A stretch of DNA of 64,000 nucleotides from Bradyrhizobium betae (GCF_008932115.1 NZ_CP044543.1:5090501-5154500), one strand, 5' to 3'. Positions 1-11,211 are shown, counted from the stretch's first letter. Notes: generated by a model from the letters alone, not told the origin. Numbers and translations: made by a program.

Positions 1-1
1 C

Positions 2-154
2 TGGCCGGTCCAGCGCGAATTCAACCGCCGCATGAAGCTGCGCTTCCAGCAGAGCGGCATCGAGGTCGCATCTCCGGTCCAGACCATCTTGATGCAGATC
101 GCGCCGCCGGCTGATAGCGCCGTAAATCTGACGCCGCGACGGGCGGTTGGATAG
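2..154 (+). CDS. mechanosensitive ion channel (MscS family), C-terminal end only
   Basis: The window opens inside a reading frame that ends at TAG 152-154. The last 50 residues read WPVQREFNRRMK, then FQQSGIEVASPVQTI, then a polar tail. This is the usual end of the cytoplasmic domain of MscS-type channels, where a (R/K)xxNRRxKxxFxxxGIExxxP pattern precedes the stop. MscS channels sit in the inner membrane and release solutes under hypo-osmotic stress. The membrane helices lie outside the window, so only family membership can be proposed. Confidence 0.6.
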   Translation, partial: WPVQREFNRRMKLRFQQSGIEVASPVQTILMQIAPPADSAVNLTPRRAVG

Positions 155-259
155 CCGCCCGCCGAAATTTCCAGCTTGCCTCGGCTCACACGGCATCGTT
201 CACTCCGGCTCCAGCCTGCTGACGACAAGCGGGCGACAAAAAGGGGTGGGGAGAGACGA

Positions 260-1255
260 ATGCGGGGGCTGTGGGCCGGATTGTGCGGTCATGTGATCGT
301 CGTTTGCGCGTTGCTCGGATGGGTGTGGACCGCACCCGGCAGCGCTCAGCCGTTTCCGTCGCGTCCCATCACTCTCATCGTGCCGTTTTCGGCGGGTGGG
401 CCCACGGATACGTTGGCTCGGATTCTGTCCGAGCGGATCGCTGCCGAATTGCACACCACCATCGTGGTTGAGAACGTGGCCGGTGCCTCCGGCACCATCG
501 CCGGCGCCCGCGTCGCGCGTGCGACACCTGACGGCACCACGATCACGATCGGCCATTGGGGTACGCATGTGCTGAACGGCGCGATCTTCAAGCTGCCTTA
601 TGACGTGCTGGCCGATTTCGAGCCGGTCGCGATGATCGCGATGGGCACGCAACTCATCGTCGGCCGGAAGTCGCTCGAGGCCAACAATCTGAAAGAGATG
701 ATCGCCTGGCTGAAGGCCAACCCCGGCAAGGCGACCGCCGGCACGGCCGGCGCCGGCACCGGCGCGCATGTCGCCGGCGTCTTCTTCAAGGAGAAGACCG
801 GCACCGATTTCCAGTTCGTGCCGTATCGCGGCGCGGGGCCCGCCATGATCGATCTCGTCGCCGGCCAGATCGACATCATGTTCGACCAGGCCTCGAACTC
901 GCTGCCGCAGTACAAGAACGGCGCGATCAAGGCGTTCGCGGTGACGTCGCCGACACGGCTTGCCTCCGCGCCCGACGTGCCGACCGTGGACGAGGCGGGC
1001 CTGCCGGGTCTCTATATCTCCTACTGGCACGGCATCTGGGCACCGAAGAACACGCCGAAGGAGATCGTTACGAAGCTCAACGCGGCGATCGTCGCCGTGC
1101 TCGCCGATCCCACCGTCAAGGCGCGTTTTGGCGAACTGGGCCAGGAGATTCCGCCGGTGGATCAGCAAACGCCCGCGGCGCTCGCAGCTTTCCAGAAGGC
1201 CGAGACTGAAAAGTGGTGGCCGATCGTGAAGGCTGCGGATATCAAGCCGGAATAG
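260..1255 (+). CDS. tripartite tricarboxylate transporter substrate-binding protein (TctC/Bug family)
   Basis: A 331-residue periplasmic binding protein. ATG 260 is preceded by GGGGAGAG and begins a clear signal peptide (hydrophobic stretch, then APGSAQ). The mature part starts with the Bug hallmark FPSRPITLIVPFSAGGPTD, followed by LAR and a VENVAGASG motif, and later FVPYRGAGPAM and a DVPTVDEAGLPG segment, all typical of TctC/Bug proteins. The family binds carboxylates or other small acids. Cognate TctA/TctB membrane subunits are not next to it, as is common for orphan Bug genes in Bradyrhizobium and Bordetella. The ligand cannot be predicted. An in-frame upstream ATG at 176 would place the signal peptide internally and is disfavoured. 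Confidence 0.88.
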   Translation: MRGLWAGLCGHVIVVCALLGWVWTAPGSAQPFPSRPITLIVPFSAGGPTDTLARILSERIAAELHTTIVVENVAGASGTIAGARVARATPDGTTITIGHWGTHVLNGAIFKLPYDVLADFEPVAMIAMGTQLIVGRKSLEANNLKEMIAWLKANPGKATAGTAGAGTGAHVAGVFFKEKTGTDFQFVPYRGAGPAMIDLVAGQIDIMFDQASNSLPQYKNGAIKAFAVTSPTRLASAPDVPTVDEAGLPGLYISYWHGIWAPKNTPKEIVTKLNAAIVAVLADPTVKARFGELGQEIPPVDQQTPAALAAFQKAETEKWWPIVKAADIKPE

Positions 1256-1302
1256 GGCTGTCGCACGACACTCTCTCATGCCCGCAGAGTGTGAAGCTCT
1301 CT

Positions 1303-1343
1303 CGTCATTCCGGGGCGCGACTTCGTCGCGCCCCGGAATGACG
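1303..1343. repeat. perfect 19-bp inverted repeat (hairpin)
   Basis: Arms 1303-1321 and 1325-1343 are exact reverse complements separated by three bases. The arm core is ATTCCGGGGCGCGAC. It lies between the TctC-like gene and the malic enzyme gene. It could end transcription of the upstream gene, but there is no T run. The sequence style (CCGGGGCGCGAC/GTCGCGCCCCGG) is that of small dispersed palindromes common between genes in Bradyrhizobium; that link is from general knowledge. Confidence 0.7.
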
Positions 1344-1510
1344 AGGAGAGAGCGGACGCTGCTCTCGCCCTCTCACCATGGGGAGCCAGCGATTTCGCCG
1401 TTAACCTTTTCTCGCGGGCCAATCTCGCTGCGGTGCGAGATCACAATCAATGCCCGAGAGGCTGCATCCTTGATATAAGGGGACCACTGGCCGACAATGC
1501 CTTTGGTTCA

Positions 1511-3187
1511 ATGAGAAACTCCCTGGGGGAATTCGTGAATAGACCTGCTCGGGTCAGCGCCCATTCGACATCATCCGACACCGCGCACGGCATGGCGCTG
1601 CTGCGCGATCCCCTGCTCAACAAGGGCACCGCCTTCACGGAGGCGGAACGCGACACGCTGGGCCTGCGCGGCCTGCTGCCGCCCTGCGTGCTGACGATGG
1701 AGACGCAGGTCGAGCGCGTGCTGACCAACCTGCGCATGCTGCCGACCGATCTGGAAAAATTCGTCGCGCTGAACGCGCTGCATGACCGCAACGAGGCGCT
1801 GTTCTTCCGCGTCGTCGTCGACAATATCGACGAGATCCAGCCGATCATCTACACGCCGACGGTCGGGCTCGCCTGCCAGAAATTCGGCCTGATCTACCAG
1901 CGGCCGCGCGGCATGTTCATCTCCTCGCGCGATCGCGGCCAGATCGCGGACATTCTGAAGAACTGGCCCAATCCCGCAAAGCTCATCGTCGTCACCGACG
2001 GCGAGCGCATCCTTGGGCTTGGCGATCTCGGCGCCAACGGCATGGGCATTCCGGTCGGAAAGCTCTCGCTCTATTCGGCTTGCGCCGGCGTGCATCCCGA
2101 GCAATGCCTGCCGATCGTGCTCGACGTCGGCACCAACAACGAAGAGCTGCTGAGCGATCCCTACTATCTCGGCTTGCGGCAGCGGCGGCTCACCGGCGAG
2201 GCCTATGACAGCTTCGTCGACGAATTCATGGTGGCCGCGCGAAAGACGTTCCCGGGCGTGCTGATCCAGTTCGAGGATTTCGCCAATCATTCGGCATTCA
2301 AGCTGCTGCACAAATACCGCGACGATGCCTGCGTCTTCAACGACGATATCCAGGGCACCGCGGCGGTGGCGCTGGCCGGCCTGTTCTCGGCGCTGCGCGT
2401 CAACGGCGGCAAGCTGAAGGACCAGCGCATCCTGTTCCTCGGCGCCGGCGAGGCCGCGACCGGCATCGCCGATCTCGTCGTGTCCGCCATGATGGCCGAG
2501 GGGATTTCCGAGGCGGAAGCGCTCCGGCGCAACTGGCTGGTGGACTCCCGCGGCCTGGTCGTCAGCGGTCGGGATGGTCTGTCCGGTCACAAGCTCCGCT
2601 ACGCTCATTCCGACCAGGCGCCGATCGCCGACTTCCTCACCGCGATCAAGACGCTGAAGCCGACGGCGATCATCGGCGTCGCCGCGGTCGGCGGCGCCTT
2701 CACGCCCGAGGTGCTGAAGACGATGGCTGCGCTCAACGAGCAGCCGATCGTGTTCGCGCTCTCCAACCCGACCTCGAAGGCCGAATGCTCGGCGGAGGAT
2801 GCCTACCGCTACACCGAGGGCCGCGCGCTGTTCGCCTGCGGCAGCCCCTATGACCCCGTCAAGCTCAACGGCCGCACCTTCGTGCCGCGCCAGGGCAACA
2901 ACTCCTACATCTTCCCAGGCGTCGGCCTCGGCGTCATCGCCAGCCGCTCGCGGCTGGTGACGGACGAGATGTTCATGGCCGCCGCCCATACGCTCGCCGA
3001 TTGCGTCGGCAAGGAGGATCTCGTCCAGGGAAGCCTCTATCCGGCGCTCCCGCGCATCCGCGAGGTTTCGGTCCGCATCGCCGCCGCCGTCGCAGACGTG
3101 GCATTCCAGCGCGGGCTCGCGGACGGACCCGCGCCGAACGATGTGAAGGGCCTGGTCCAGTCGCAGATGTACGAGCCGAAGTACTGA
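1511..3187 (+). CDS. maeA: NAD-type malic enzyme (oxaloacetate-decarboxylating malate dehydrogenase)
   Basis: A 558-residue protein of the long (SfcA/MaeA-like) malic enzyme class, which oxidatively decarboxylates malate to pyruvate with a nicotinamide cofactor. From ATG 1511: YTPTVGLACQ (Tyr near 114), GLGDLGANGMGIPVGK at 169-184 with the catalytic Lys, FEDFANH near 254-260 and FNDDIQGT near 277-283 (acidic metal ligands), and a Rossmann GAGEAATG at 311. There is no C-terminal phosphotransacetylase domain, unlike the longer MaeB type. Start choice is open: GTG 1535 has a better GGGGGA four bases upstream and would give 550 residues. Malate oxidation to pyruvate supports growth on dicarboxylates and supplies acetyl-CoA precursors. 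Confidence 0.92.
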   Translation: MRNSLGEFVNRPARVSAHSTSSDTAHGMALLRDPLLNKGTAFTEAERDTLGLRGLLPPCVLTMETQVERVLTNLRMLPTDLEKFVALNALHDRNEALFFRVVVDNIDEIQPIIYTPTVGLACQKFGLIYQRPRGMFISSRDRGQIADILKNWPNPAKLIVVTDGERILGLGDLGANGMGIPVGKLSLYSACAGVHPEQCLPIVLDVGTNNEELLSDPYYLGLRQRRLTGEAYDSFVDEFMVAARKTFPGVLIQFEDFANHSAFKLLHKYRDDACVFNDDIQGTAAVALAGLFSALRVNGGKLKDQRILFLGAGEAATGIADLVVSAMMAEGISEAEALRRNWLVDSRGLVVSGRDGLSGHKLRYAHSDQAPIADFLTAIKTLKPTAIIGVAAVGGAFTPEVLKTMAALNEQPIVFALSNPTSKAECSAEDAYRYTEGRALFACGSPYDPVKLNGRTFVPRQGNNSYIFPGVGLGVIASRSRLVTDEMFMAAAHTLADCVGKEDLVQGSLYPALPRIREVSVRIAAAVADVAFQRGLADGPAPNDVKGLVQSQMYEPKY

Positions 3188-3367
3188 GGGCTCGTCAGGC
3201 ACACCGTCGGCCACCTGTCTCGATTCAGGACACGCCACTGTGGTGGAATCGTCACAGGCGGCGCGAAACGGTCCTGGCTCTGGCCTTGGCCTCAGCCCTG
3301 CTGTTCTTCAGCCAAGGTTCTGCCCTGATTGCCCACCGAAACTTGAGGCGTGTTCGGAGGGCGTATC

Positions 3368-3886
3368 ATGTCTCGCTTTGCACGTGCCGAAACGGCCCGG
3401 AGTTCGCTGGCAACGTCATGCCGGTTGCTGTTCGCCATCACCGCTGCGGCGTCGCTCGCCGCCTGTGCGCAATCGCCGGTCGGCCGCCAGAAGGCCGATC
3501 TTGGCAGCGCCAACCGTCAGGCCGCCGTCGAGCGGCCGCACCGGGTGGCGGCGCTGCAGCCGCGGCCGATCAGCCGGGTGCGCGTCCCTGATGGTGACGC
3601 CAAGCAAAGCGCCTCGCACGGCGTCGCCAGCTTCTATTCGGACACGGAGACTGCAAGCGGCGAGAGGTTCGACAAGAACGAATTGACCGCCGCGCACCCG
3701 ACCCTGCCGTTCGGCACGAAGCTGCGCGTGACCGATGTCTCCTCCGGCCGTTTCGTGACCGTCAGGGTCAACGATCGCGGACCCTTTGTTCGCGGACGCG
3801 TCGTCGACATCTCACCGTCCGCCGCCGAGGCGCTCGGCATGATGGACAAGGGCGTCACCAACGTCCGGCTCGACGTCGTGCAATAG
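3368..3886 (+). CDS. rlpA: RlpA-like lipoprotein (double-psi beta-barrel)
   Basis: A 172-residue protein with ATG 3368 seven bases after GGAGG. The N terminus has a lipoprotein signal ending SLAACAQ, so Cys is the probable lipidated residue. A low-complexity linker follows, then the DPBB domain: HGVASFYSD, then TASGERFDKNELTAAHPTLPFGT, RVTD, VRVNDRGPFVRGRVVDIS and AAEALGMM. These are standard RlpA motifs. RlpA proteins act in the periplasm or outer membrane as lytic transglycosylases on denuded peptidoglycan at the septum. The SPOR domain found at the C terminus of many RlpA proteins is absent, so septal targeting is doubtful. A shorter paralogue lies at 16635. Confidence 0.88.
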   Translation: MSRFARAETARSSLATSCRLLFAITAAASLAACAQSPVGRQKADLGSANRQAAVERPHRVAALQPRPISRVRVPDGDAKQSASHGVASFYSDTETASGERFDKNELTAAHPTLPFGTKLRVTDVSSGRFVTVRVNDRGPFVRGRVVDISPSAAEALGMMDKGVTNVRLDVVQ

Positions 3887-3988
3887 ACTTCGATTCATCG
3901 ACGCCAGGACGCCATGCTTAACCGGCTGTTAGCCGGTCTGTCGCACGATAGGTCCCCACACAAATTGGGCTCTTGGGGGAGGCGGCGT

Positions 3989-4144
3989 TTGAACACGATC
4001 CAGTATCTCGAAGATCAGGCCGCACGCGCCGAGCGGCTCGCCAAACGGATCACGGATACGCTGACGATCGAGAGACTCCTGAGCTTCGCCGGCGAGCGCC
4101 GCCGCGAGATCGAGCTCATCGCCGGCAGTCCCCGGCGCGCCTGA
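3989..4144 (+). CDS. small conserved hypothetical protein, 51 residues
   Basis: A short charged helical protein: starting at TTG 3989 it reads NTIQYLEDQAARAERLAKR, then TLTIERLLSFAGERRRE. The TTG has a strong GGGGGAGG seven bases upstream, whereas the in-frame ATG at 3914 has no ribosome site and would add an unrelated Arg-rich leader. Similar small proteins are frequent in Bradyrhizobium, but no function is known to me. There is no signal peptide or membrane segment. Confidence 0.6.
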   Translation: MNTIQYLEDQAARAERLAKRITDTLTIERLLSFAGERRREIELIAGSPRRA

Positions 4145-4246
4145 CTTCCATAAACCATGCTCTGAACGCATGCGCGCCCGCTTCGAGGCGCGGAACTTCT
4201 TCTCGCCTGCGGCGTCATGTCAATGATGAATGTGGAGGAGGAAGTC

Positions 4247-4333
4247 ATGGGTTTTGGACGAGGTGCTCTGCTTTGGATGCTTGGTGTGCCGCTGCCGATC
4301 GTTCTGCTGCTGGCATTGTTCTGGCATCACTGA
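4247..4333 (+). CDS. very small hydrophobic membrane protein, 28 residues
   Basis: ATG 4247 follows GGAGGAGGAA by three bases, an unusually strong ribosome site. The 28-residue product begins MGFGRGALLW, continues through a single hydrophobic helix with PLPIVLLLALFW, and ends HH. A clean intrinsic terminator follows 13 bases after the stop, giving a complete tiny transcription unit. It is probably a one-helix inner-membrane protein. Its role is unknown. Confidence 0.7.
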   Translation: MGFGRGALLWMLGVPLPIVLLLALFWHH

Positions 4334-4345
4334 GGTTGCCACACG

Positions 4346-4375
4346 AAAAGCGCCGCGGAAGCGGCGCTTTTTTGT
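4346..4375 (+). terminator. intrinsic terminator after the 28-residue gene
   Basis: Stem AAAAGCGCCGC / GCGGCGCTTTT with a GGAA loop, followed by T residues (4368-4373). It is a good rho-independent terminator on the plus strand. Confidence 0.85.
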
Positions 4376-4405
4376 TGCCTGCGGTTTGTGGCGAACGACG
4401 CGCGA

Positions 4406-4720
4406 TCAGGTGTGGCTCTGGACGAAATCGCTGAGATAGTCGGGCAGTCGGACACCGTCGATGTCGCAACGCGCCCGGATCTCGCCGGCGACATCTTTCG
4501 AGATGTCCTTGGTCCAGTGCTCGAGCGTGTTGAACGAGATCACCTTGATCGGATCGTTGAAGCAGCCGCCGACGAGCTCGCCGATCGTGGCTTCGAGATC
4601 GCTGCGCTCGATGCGGATTTCATTGGCCTTGCCGAGGCGATCGATCACCACGAACAGGGTCTGGTCTGCGCCATAGGGCACGACCGGGGAAGGCACGCCA
4701 GCTCCAAGCATCTCAGACAC
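4406..4720 (-). CDS. conserved hypothetical protein, 104 residues
   Basis: A soluble acidic protein with no signal peptide. It has a segment DQTLFVVIDRLGKANEIRIERSD followed by ATIGELVGGCFNDP and VISFNTLEHWTKDISKDVAGEI, which looks like a compact alpha/beta fold and not chance translation. I do not recognise the family. ATG 4720 is the only early start. The next minus-strand gene (4825-5097) lies upstream in the same direction about 100 bases away. Confidence 0.6.
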   Translation of the reverse strand: MSEMLGAGVPSPVVPYGADQTLFVVIDRLGKANEIRIERSDLEATIGELVGGCFNDPIKVISFNTLEHWTKDISKDVAGEIRARCDIDGVRLPDYLSDFVQSHT

Positions 4721-4824
4721 TCACGCTTTGGCTTCCGATCCCCGTTAACGGAAACAACCGGACGAAGGTTCCAGCCGAAGTCGGAAAGCAGGTGCGCAGC
4801 TTGTCGCGTGCGTGCACCCCGCTG

Positions 4825-5097
4825 TCAGAGAAATTCTCTCAAGCGCGATAGCTCGGTGACGTGCTCGGATGAGAGGATGTCGGTGACCAGCGGCGGCTGC
4901 GCCGCGGTGTGGATCTCATAGAGATGCCTTGCCGTCGCCGGCTTCTCCATGAAGGCCGAGATGCATTGGTCGAGCGTGCCCTGGCTGACCTGGTAGGGCT
5001 CCCGGTCCGGCCGGCGCTGGTTCGCGAGTGACGGCCATTTATGCAGGGCCGCGAACGCACCGAAATCAACCTTTGAATCCGCAACCACGTCACCCAT
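4825..5097 (-). CDS. conserved hypothetical protein, 90 residues
   Basis: Starts MGDVVADSKVDFGAFAALHK and is predicted to be helical and soluble, with STLDQCIS-like and PATARHLYEIHT segments and a C terminus LSSEHVTELSRLREFL. Its composition is that of a real coding region and it lacks Arg/Pro shadow bias. I do not recognise a family. Same strand as 4406-4720, so the two may be co-transcribed. Confidence 0.55.
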   Translation of the reverse strand: MGDVVADSKVDFGAFAALHKWPSLANQRRPDREPYQVSQGTLDQCISAFMEKPATARHLYEIHTAAQPPLVTDILSSEHVTELSRLREFL

Positions 5098-5227
5098 CCC
5101 AACGCCTCACGCAAAAAGAACCCCAGCAAACAACCTAGCGTGCCGGGGCCCATACCCATCGCTGCATCTCAATGCCAACCGCCCAACGCGGCGGCCGGGA
5201 AAAAGTTCCCGGCCGCCCGGCGGGTCC

Positions 5228-7918
<2,691 letters not shown>

Positions 7919-8144
7919 GGCATTCCTCCCGTGCTTTTGTTTTGCCGGCAGGCTAGCGCTGCAGGCTCGGCTTGTCATCAGAACAAGTGCAATCTTCGGT
8001 AGTCGTTTGCGGCGCGATCGTGACCGCGCGAAGGTTGTGGCGATACACGCAGTGCGATGCACAATCGCCGTGATAGTCCGGTCTAATCAGACCACATCGT
8101 TCTGTGTATGCTTGCGGCTACAAGCCACGCGAGCCCAAGGCGTC

Positions 8145-8354
8145 ATGACAGAGTTGAGTGAGCGAACCAAAGCGAACCTGGACGTCGTCCTGGAGGAGAC
8201 GTGCCGCCAGCTGCCGCACGGCGGCGATCACGACAGCCGCAGACTCGTTGCCGAGCGGCTGATCAAGGCGGCGCAGTCCGGTCGCGCGACCCTCGGTGAA
8301 CTCGGTATCGTCGCGCGCCGCGCGCTGGCGGAGATCATCGCCAAGGGCGGCTAG
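8145..8354 (+). CDS. small conserved hypothetical protein, 69 residues
   Basis: ATG 8145 gives MTELSERTKANLDVVLEETC, then QLPHGGDHDSRRLVAERLIKAA and TLGELGIVARRALAEI. It is an all-helical soluble protein of a type often seen in Bradyrhizobiaceae. It has no catalytic motif and no known function. It is divergently oriented from the monooxygenase-hydrolase gene, with about 225 bases between them that could hold both promoters. Confidence 0.65.
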   Translation: MTELSERTKANLDVVLEETCRQLPHGGDHDSRRLVAERLIKAAQSGRATLGELGIVARRALAEIIAKGG

Positions 8355-8419
8355 GTCCGCCGCAGCGCTTGCCTTGCCTCGAGCCGCGGACGTAACCTCC
8401 CGGGAATCCTTATCCGCGC

Positions 8420-9892
8420 ATGGGGATCCCCAGGATGCGGTCGCTGTTTGCGTTCCTCGTGGCCTCTTCGCTGCTCTGCGGCGCCGGTGCGGCCGTCGCG
8501 CAGGCGGTCGGGCAGTTTCCATTCGCGTTGACGCGTGAAGGCCAGATGCTCGGCGCCGTCGAGGGCGAGGTGGCGTCTTTCAAGGGACTGGCCTACGCAG
8601 CTCCGCCGGTCGGCGCGTTGCGCTGGCGTCCGCCGCAGGCGACGGCCGCGAACCCGGAGATGCGTACCGCCTACGAGTTTGGCGCGCCGTGCCTGCAGCC
8701 GTCGCTGCCGGGCGCGAGCGAGGATTGTCTTGCGCTCAACGTGTTTCGTCCCTTCGGCGTCGACGGCCCGCTGCCGGTGATGGTGTTCATCCACGGCGGC
8801 GCCTTCGTCAGCGGCACTGCGAACGATCCGGCGTTCGACGGCGCCAAGCTGGCGCAGGCCGGCCTCATCGTGGTCACCATGAACTATCGCCTCGGCGTGC
8901 TGGGCTGGCTTGCCCATCCGGCGCTGTCGGATGGCGGCTCCGGCAATTACGGCCTGATGGACCAGATCGCGGCGCTACAATGGGTGCGCGACAACATCGC
9001 GGCCTTTGGCGGCGATCCTGCCAACGTCACCCTGTTCGGCAATGGTACGGGCGCGACGTCGATCGCGCTTCTGATGCTGTGCGCGCAGTCGCGCGATCTG
9101 TTTCAGAAAGCCATCATGCAATCGATACCCGGTCGCGCGCGGCTGCGCTCGGCGCAGGAGGCGGCGGCTATGGGGCGGCAATTCATCGCCATGCTCGGGG
9201 AGCCTGCCGACTTGCGCGCCGTCGAGGCGTCGCGGCTCCTTGCCGCCGAAAACCGTCTGCTCGACGAATCCCCGCGCAGCTTCGCTCCGGCGATCGATGG
9301 ACGTCTGGTGAACGGGGACGTTGTCTCAGGGTTCGCGGCCGGACACGAAAGCCGGATTCCGGTGATCATCGGCTCGAACGACGATGAGACGGGCTTTGAC
9401 GGCGAGCTCGACATCAAGGCGGCGCCGGCGTCTTCGGGCGAGAGTATCGACGAGCTGCGCAAGCTCTATCGCGGTCTTGCCAGTCCTTCGGACCTGGCGG
9501 CAAGGCTCTACACGGACAAGGTGTTCTCGGAGCCGGTGCGACTGCTGGCTCGCCTGCATGCCGCAACCGGCGCAGCCGTCTTTCGCTATCGCTTCGCCTA
9601 TGTGCCCGAGGCGCGGCGCGCAAATCCCGACGAAGGGCACGGGCGCGAGCTGCAGTTCATCTTTGGCGTGGAAGGCGTGCCCGGTGCTGGAATTCTCTCG
9701 CGAGGCGATCGCGAGGTCGCAAGCCGCATGCGCGCCTACTGGACCAATTTCGCGCGGACAGGCGATCCCAACGGACCGGACCTGCCGCGTTGGGACGTGG
9801 CTGCTGGCGATCGGTTGCTGCTGATCGCGAACGATGGCATCGCGAGCAGCGCCGACTCCTGGTCGGAGCGTCTGGATCGGCTCGCGCGCTAG
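8420..9892 (+). CDS. exported carboxylesterase-fold (type B) protein lacking the catalytic serine
   Basis: A 490-residue protein with a signal peptide ending AAVAQA. It has the type B carboxylesterase layout: FKGLAYAAPPVGALRWRPP near 54-72, SEDCLALNVFRP near 100-111, oxyanion HGGAFVSG at 125-132, MNYRLGVLGW near 154-163, GNYGLMDQIAALQWVRDNI near 175-193 and FGGDPANVTLFG. The nucleophile motif GESAGG is replaced by GNGTGA (207-212), so Ser becomes Gly209 (codon GGT 9044-9046). The acid segment GSNDDE and the His segment GHGRELQFIFG remain. By family knowledge this should abolish ester hydrolysis. Either the protein is a non-catalytic member or the activity is different. An alternative start is ATG 8435. 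Confidence 0.85.
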   Translation: MGIPRMRSLFAFLVASSLLCGAGAAVAQAVGQFPFALTREGQMLGAVEGEVASFKGLAYAAPPVGALRWRPPQATAANPEMRTAYEFGAPCLQPSLPGASEDCLALNVFRPFGVDGPLPVMVFIHGGAFVSGTANDPAFDGAKLAQAGLIVVTMNYRLGVLGWLAHPALSDGGSGNYGLMDQIAALQWVRDNIAAFGGDPANVTLFGNGTGATSIALLMLCAQSRDLFQKAIMQSIPGRARLRSAQEAAAMGRQFIAMLGEPADLRAVEASRLLAAENRLLDESPRSFAPAIDGRLVNGDVVSGFAAGHESRIPVIIGSNDDETGFDGELDIKAAPASSGESIDELRKLYRGLASPSDLAARLYTDKVFSEPVRLLARLHAATGAAVFRYRFAYVPEARRANPDEGHGRELQFIFGVEGVPGAGILSRGDREVASRMRAYWTNFARTGDPNGPDLPRWDVAAGDRLLLIANDGIASSADSWSERLDRLAR

Positions 9893-9909
9893 CGCAGGAT
9901 GAGTTGGGC

Positions 9910-10089
9910 TTAGGCCGCGAGCTCGACGCGCGGCGCCGGGCTCAGCCGGTCCTCTTCCAGATAGTCCATCGCGCCGTCCTTCTCGACGGCATAGAACTGC
10001 TGGCCTTCCCGGGACCTGTAGGCGGCGCGAACGACGCCACGGCGGCCCTTGTCACTGTTGACGACGTCCCCCAGCGCAAACTTCTTCAT
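9910..10089 (-). CDS. small conserved hypothetical protein, 59 residues
   Basis: The minus strand from ATG 10089 to TAA 9910 encodes MKKFALGDVVNSDKGRRGVV, then RAAYRSREGQQFYAVEKDG and MDYLEEDRLSPAP. The pattern GDVV, RGVVRAAYRSREGQQFYAV is like a small SH3-type beta barrel that reads as a real protein. The region opposite has no convincing coding. Function is unknown. It is convergent with the carboxylesterase gene, leaving 17 bases between the two stops. Confidence 0.6.
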   Translation of the reverse strand: MKKFALGDVVNSDKGRRGVVRAAYRSREGQQFYAVEKDGAMDYLEEDRLSPAPRVELAA

Positions 10090-10246
10090 CTCACGTCTCG
10101 CTTGTCTTCAGGCCGACTCCTTCGGCCATGGCTGGATTGTGGGCGGCAAATCGTTAACGACTTGCTAACCATGCCGGGTTGCCTATGCTTCGGCCGATCG
10201 CGTGGTTGCACCACGCGCATGTCGTCCTTGAAGCGAGCCCGCAGCC

Positions 10247-11044
10247 ATGACCCGATTACCGACTCTCTTCCTGTCGCATGGCGGCGGTCCCTGGCCGTTC
10301 ATGGAGGACCGGCGGGTGCAATATGCCAGGACCGCCGCGGAGTTCGGCCGGCTGCCGCAGCTTCTCCCCGAGAAGCCCAAGGCTGTGCTCGTCATCACCG
10401 GCCATTGGGAGGCCGAGGCCTTCACGGTGTCGACCTCGGCGCATCCGCCGATGGTGTACGACTATTACGGTTTCCCAGAGCATACCTACCACCTCAAATA
10501 TCCGGCGCCGGGCAGGCCCGAGCTCGCAGCTACGGTGAAGGCGCTGCTCATGGGTGCGGGCCTCGATTGCCGCGAGGATCCCAACCAGGGTTTCGATCAC
10601 GGCACCTTCGTGCCGCTCGGCCTGATGTATCCGAACGCCGACATGCCGATCGTGCTGCTGTCGCTGAAGTCGAGTTACGATGCGGCCGAGCACATCAAGG
10701 TCGGGCAGGCAATCGCATCGCTGCGCGACGACGGCATCCTGATCGTCGGCAGCGGGCTCACCTATCACAACATGCGCGGCTTCGGACGGGCGGAGTCCAG
10801 GTCTGTCTCGTATGATTTCGAAGCCTATCTGAACGAGGCGATCAGCAATCCGGATGCGGCGCAGCGCAACGCGATGCTGGTCGACTGGGAGAACGCACCG
10901 AGCGCGCGCCTTGCGCATCCGCGCGAGGACCATCTGCTACCGCTGATGGTGGCGGCGGGCGCTGCCGGCAGCGACATCGGCAAGCGCGTCTTTGTCGACG
11001 AGGTCGCAAGCGTCGCGATGGCGTCGTATGTGTTTGGCGGCTGA
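10247..11044 (+). CDS. DODA-type aromatic ring-opening dioxygenase (LigB/YgiD family)
   Basis: A 265-residue protein of the class III extradiol dioxygenase family related to plant 4,5-DOPA dioxygenase and E. coli YgiD. The metal-site residues are visible: SHGGGPWP (His11), TGHWE (His53), DHGTFVPLG (His118), a further conserved LTYHNMRGF (His174) and LAHPREDHLLPL (His224, His229). Such enzymes use an active-site metal to cleave catechols. The bacterial substrates are mostly unknown. ATG 10247 has only a weak site upstream (AGCC), but the N terminus TRLPTLFLSHGGG matches the family start. No partner enzymes lie beside it. Confidence 0.88.
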   Translation: MTRLPTLFLSHGGGPWPFMEDRRVQYARTAAEFGRLPQLLPEKPKAVLVITGHWEAEAFTVSTSAHPPMVYDYYGFPEHTYHLKYPAPGRPELAATVKALLMGAGLDCREDPNQGFDHGTFVPLGLMYPNADMPIVLLSLKSSYDAAEHIKVGQAIASLRDDGILIVGSGLTYHNMRGFGRAESRSVSYDFEAYLNEAISNPDAAQRNAMLVDWENAPSARLAHPREDHLLPLMVAAGAAGSDIGKRVFVDEVASVAMASYVFGG

Positions 11045-11050
11045 CTCTTC

Positions 11051-11204
11051 CTTCTCCCCTTGTGGGAGAAGGTGGCGCAAAGCGCCGGATGAGGGGTATC
11101 TTTCCGCGCATTCAAACGAGAATGGGACTCGCGGAGAGAGACCCCTCACCCGTCTCAATCGCGCAAAGCGCGATTGATCCACCCTCTCCCACAAGGGGAG
11201 AGGG
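11051..11204. repeat. dispersed palindromic intergenic element
   Basis: An outer arm CTTCTCCCCTTGTGGGAGAAGG (11051-11072) is itself a hairpin. It is mirrored at 11181-11204 by CCCTCTCCCACAAGGGGAGAGG. Inside, GGATGAGGGGT (11087-11097) matches ACCCCTCACCC (11141-11151) in inverse, and GGCGCAAAGCGCC and GCGCAAAGCGCG are small palindromes. The whole is a composite inverted-repeat element between convergent genes. Elements of this style are abundant in Bradyrhizobium genomes. It may also stop transcription from both sides. Confidence 0.7.
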
Positions 11205-11211
11205 TTCAATC

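Noticed and set aside
1571..3238. 555-codon open frame opposite the malic enzyme gene
   Set aside because: Its translation is a mirror of the high-GC codon pattern (Arg, Ala, Gly, His and Asp repeats) with no motif, while the plus strand has all malic enzyme motifs.
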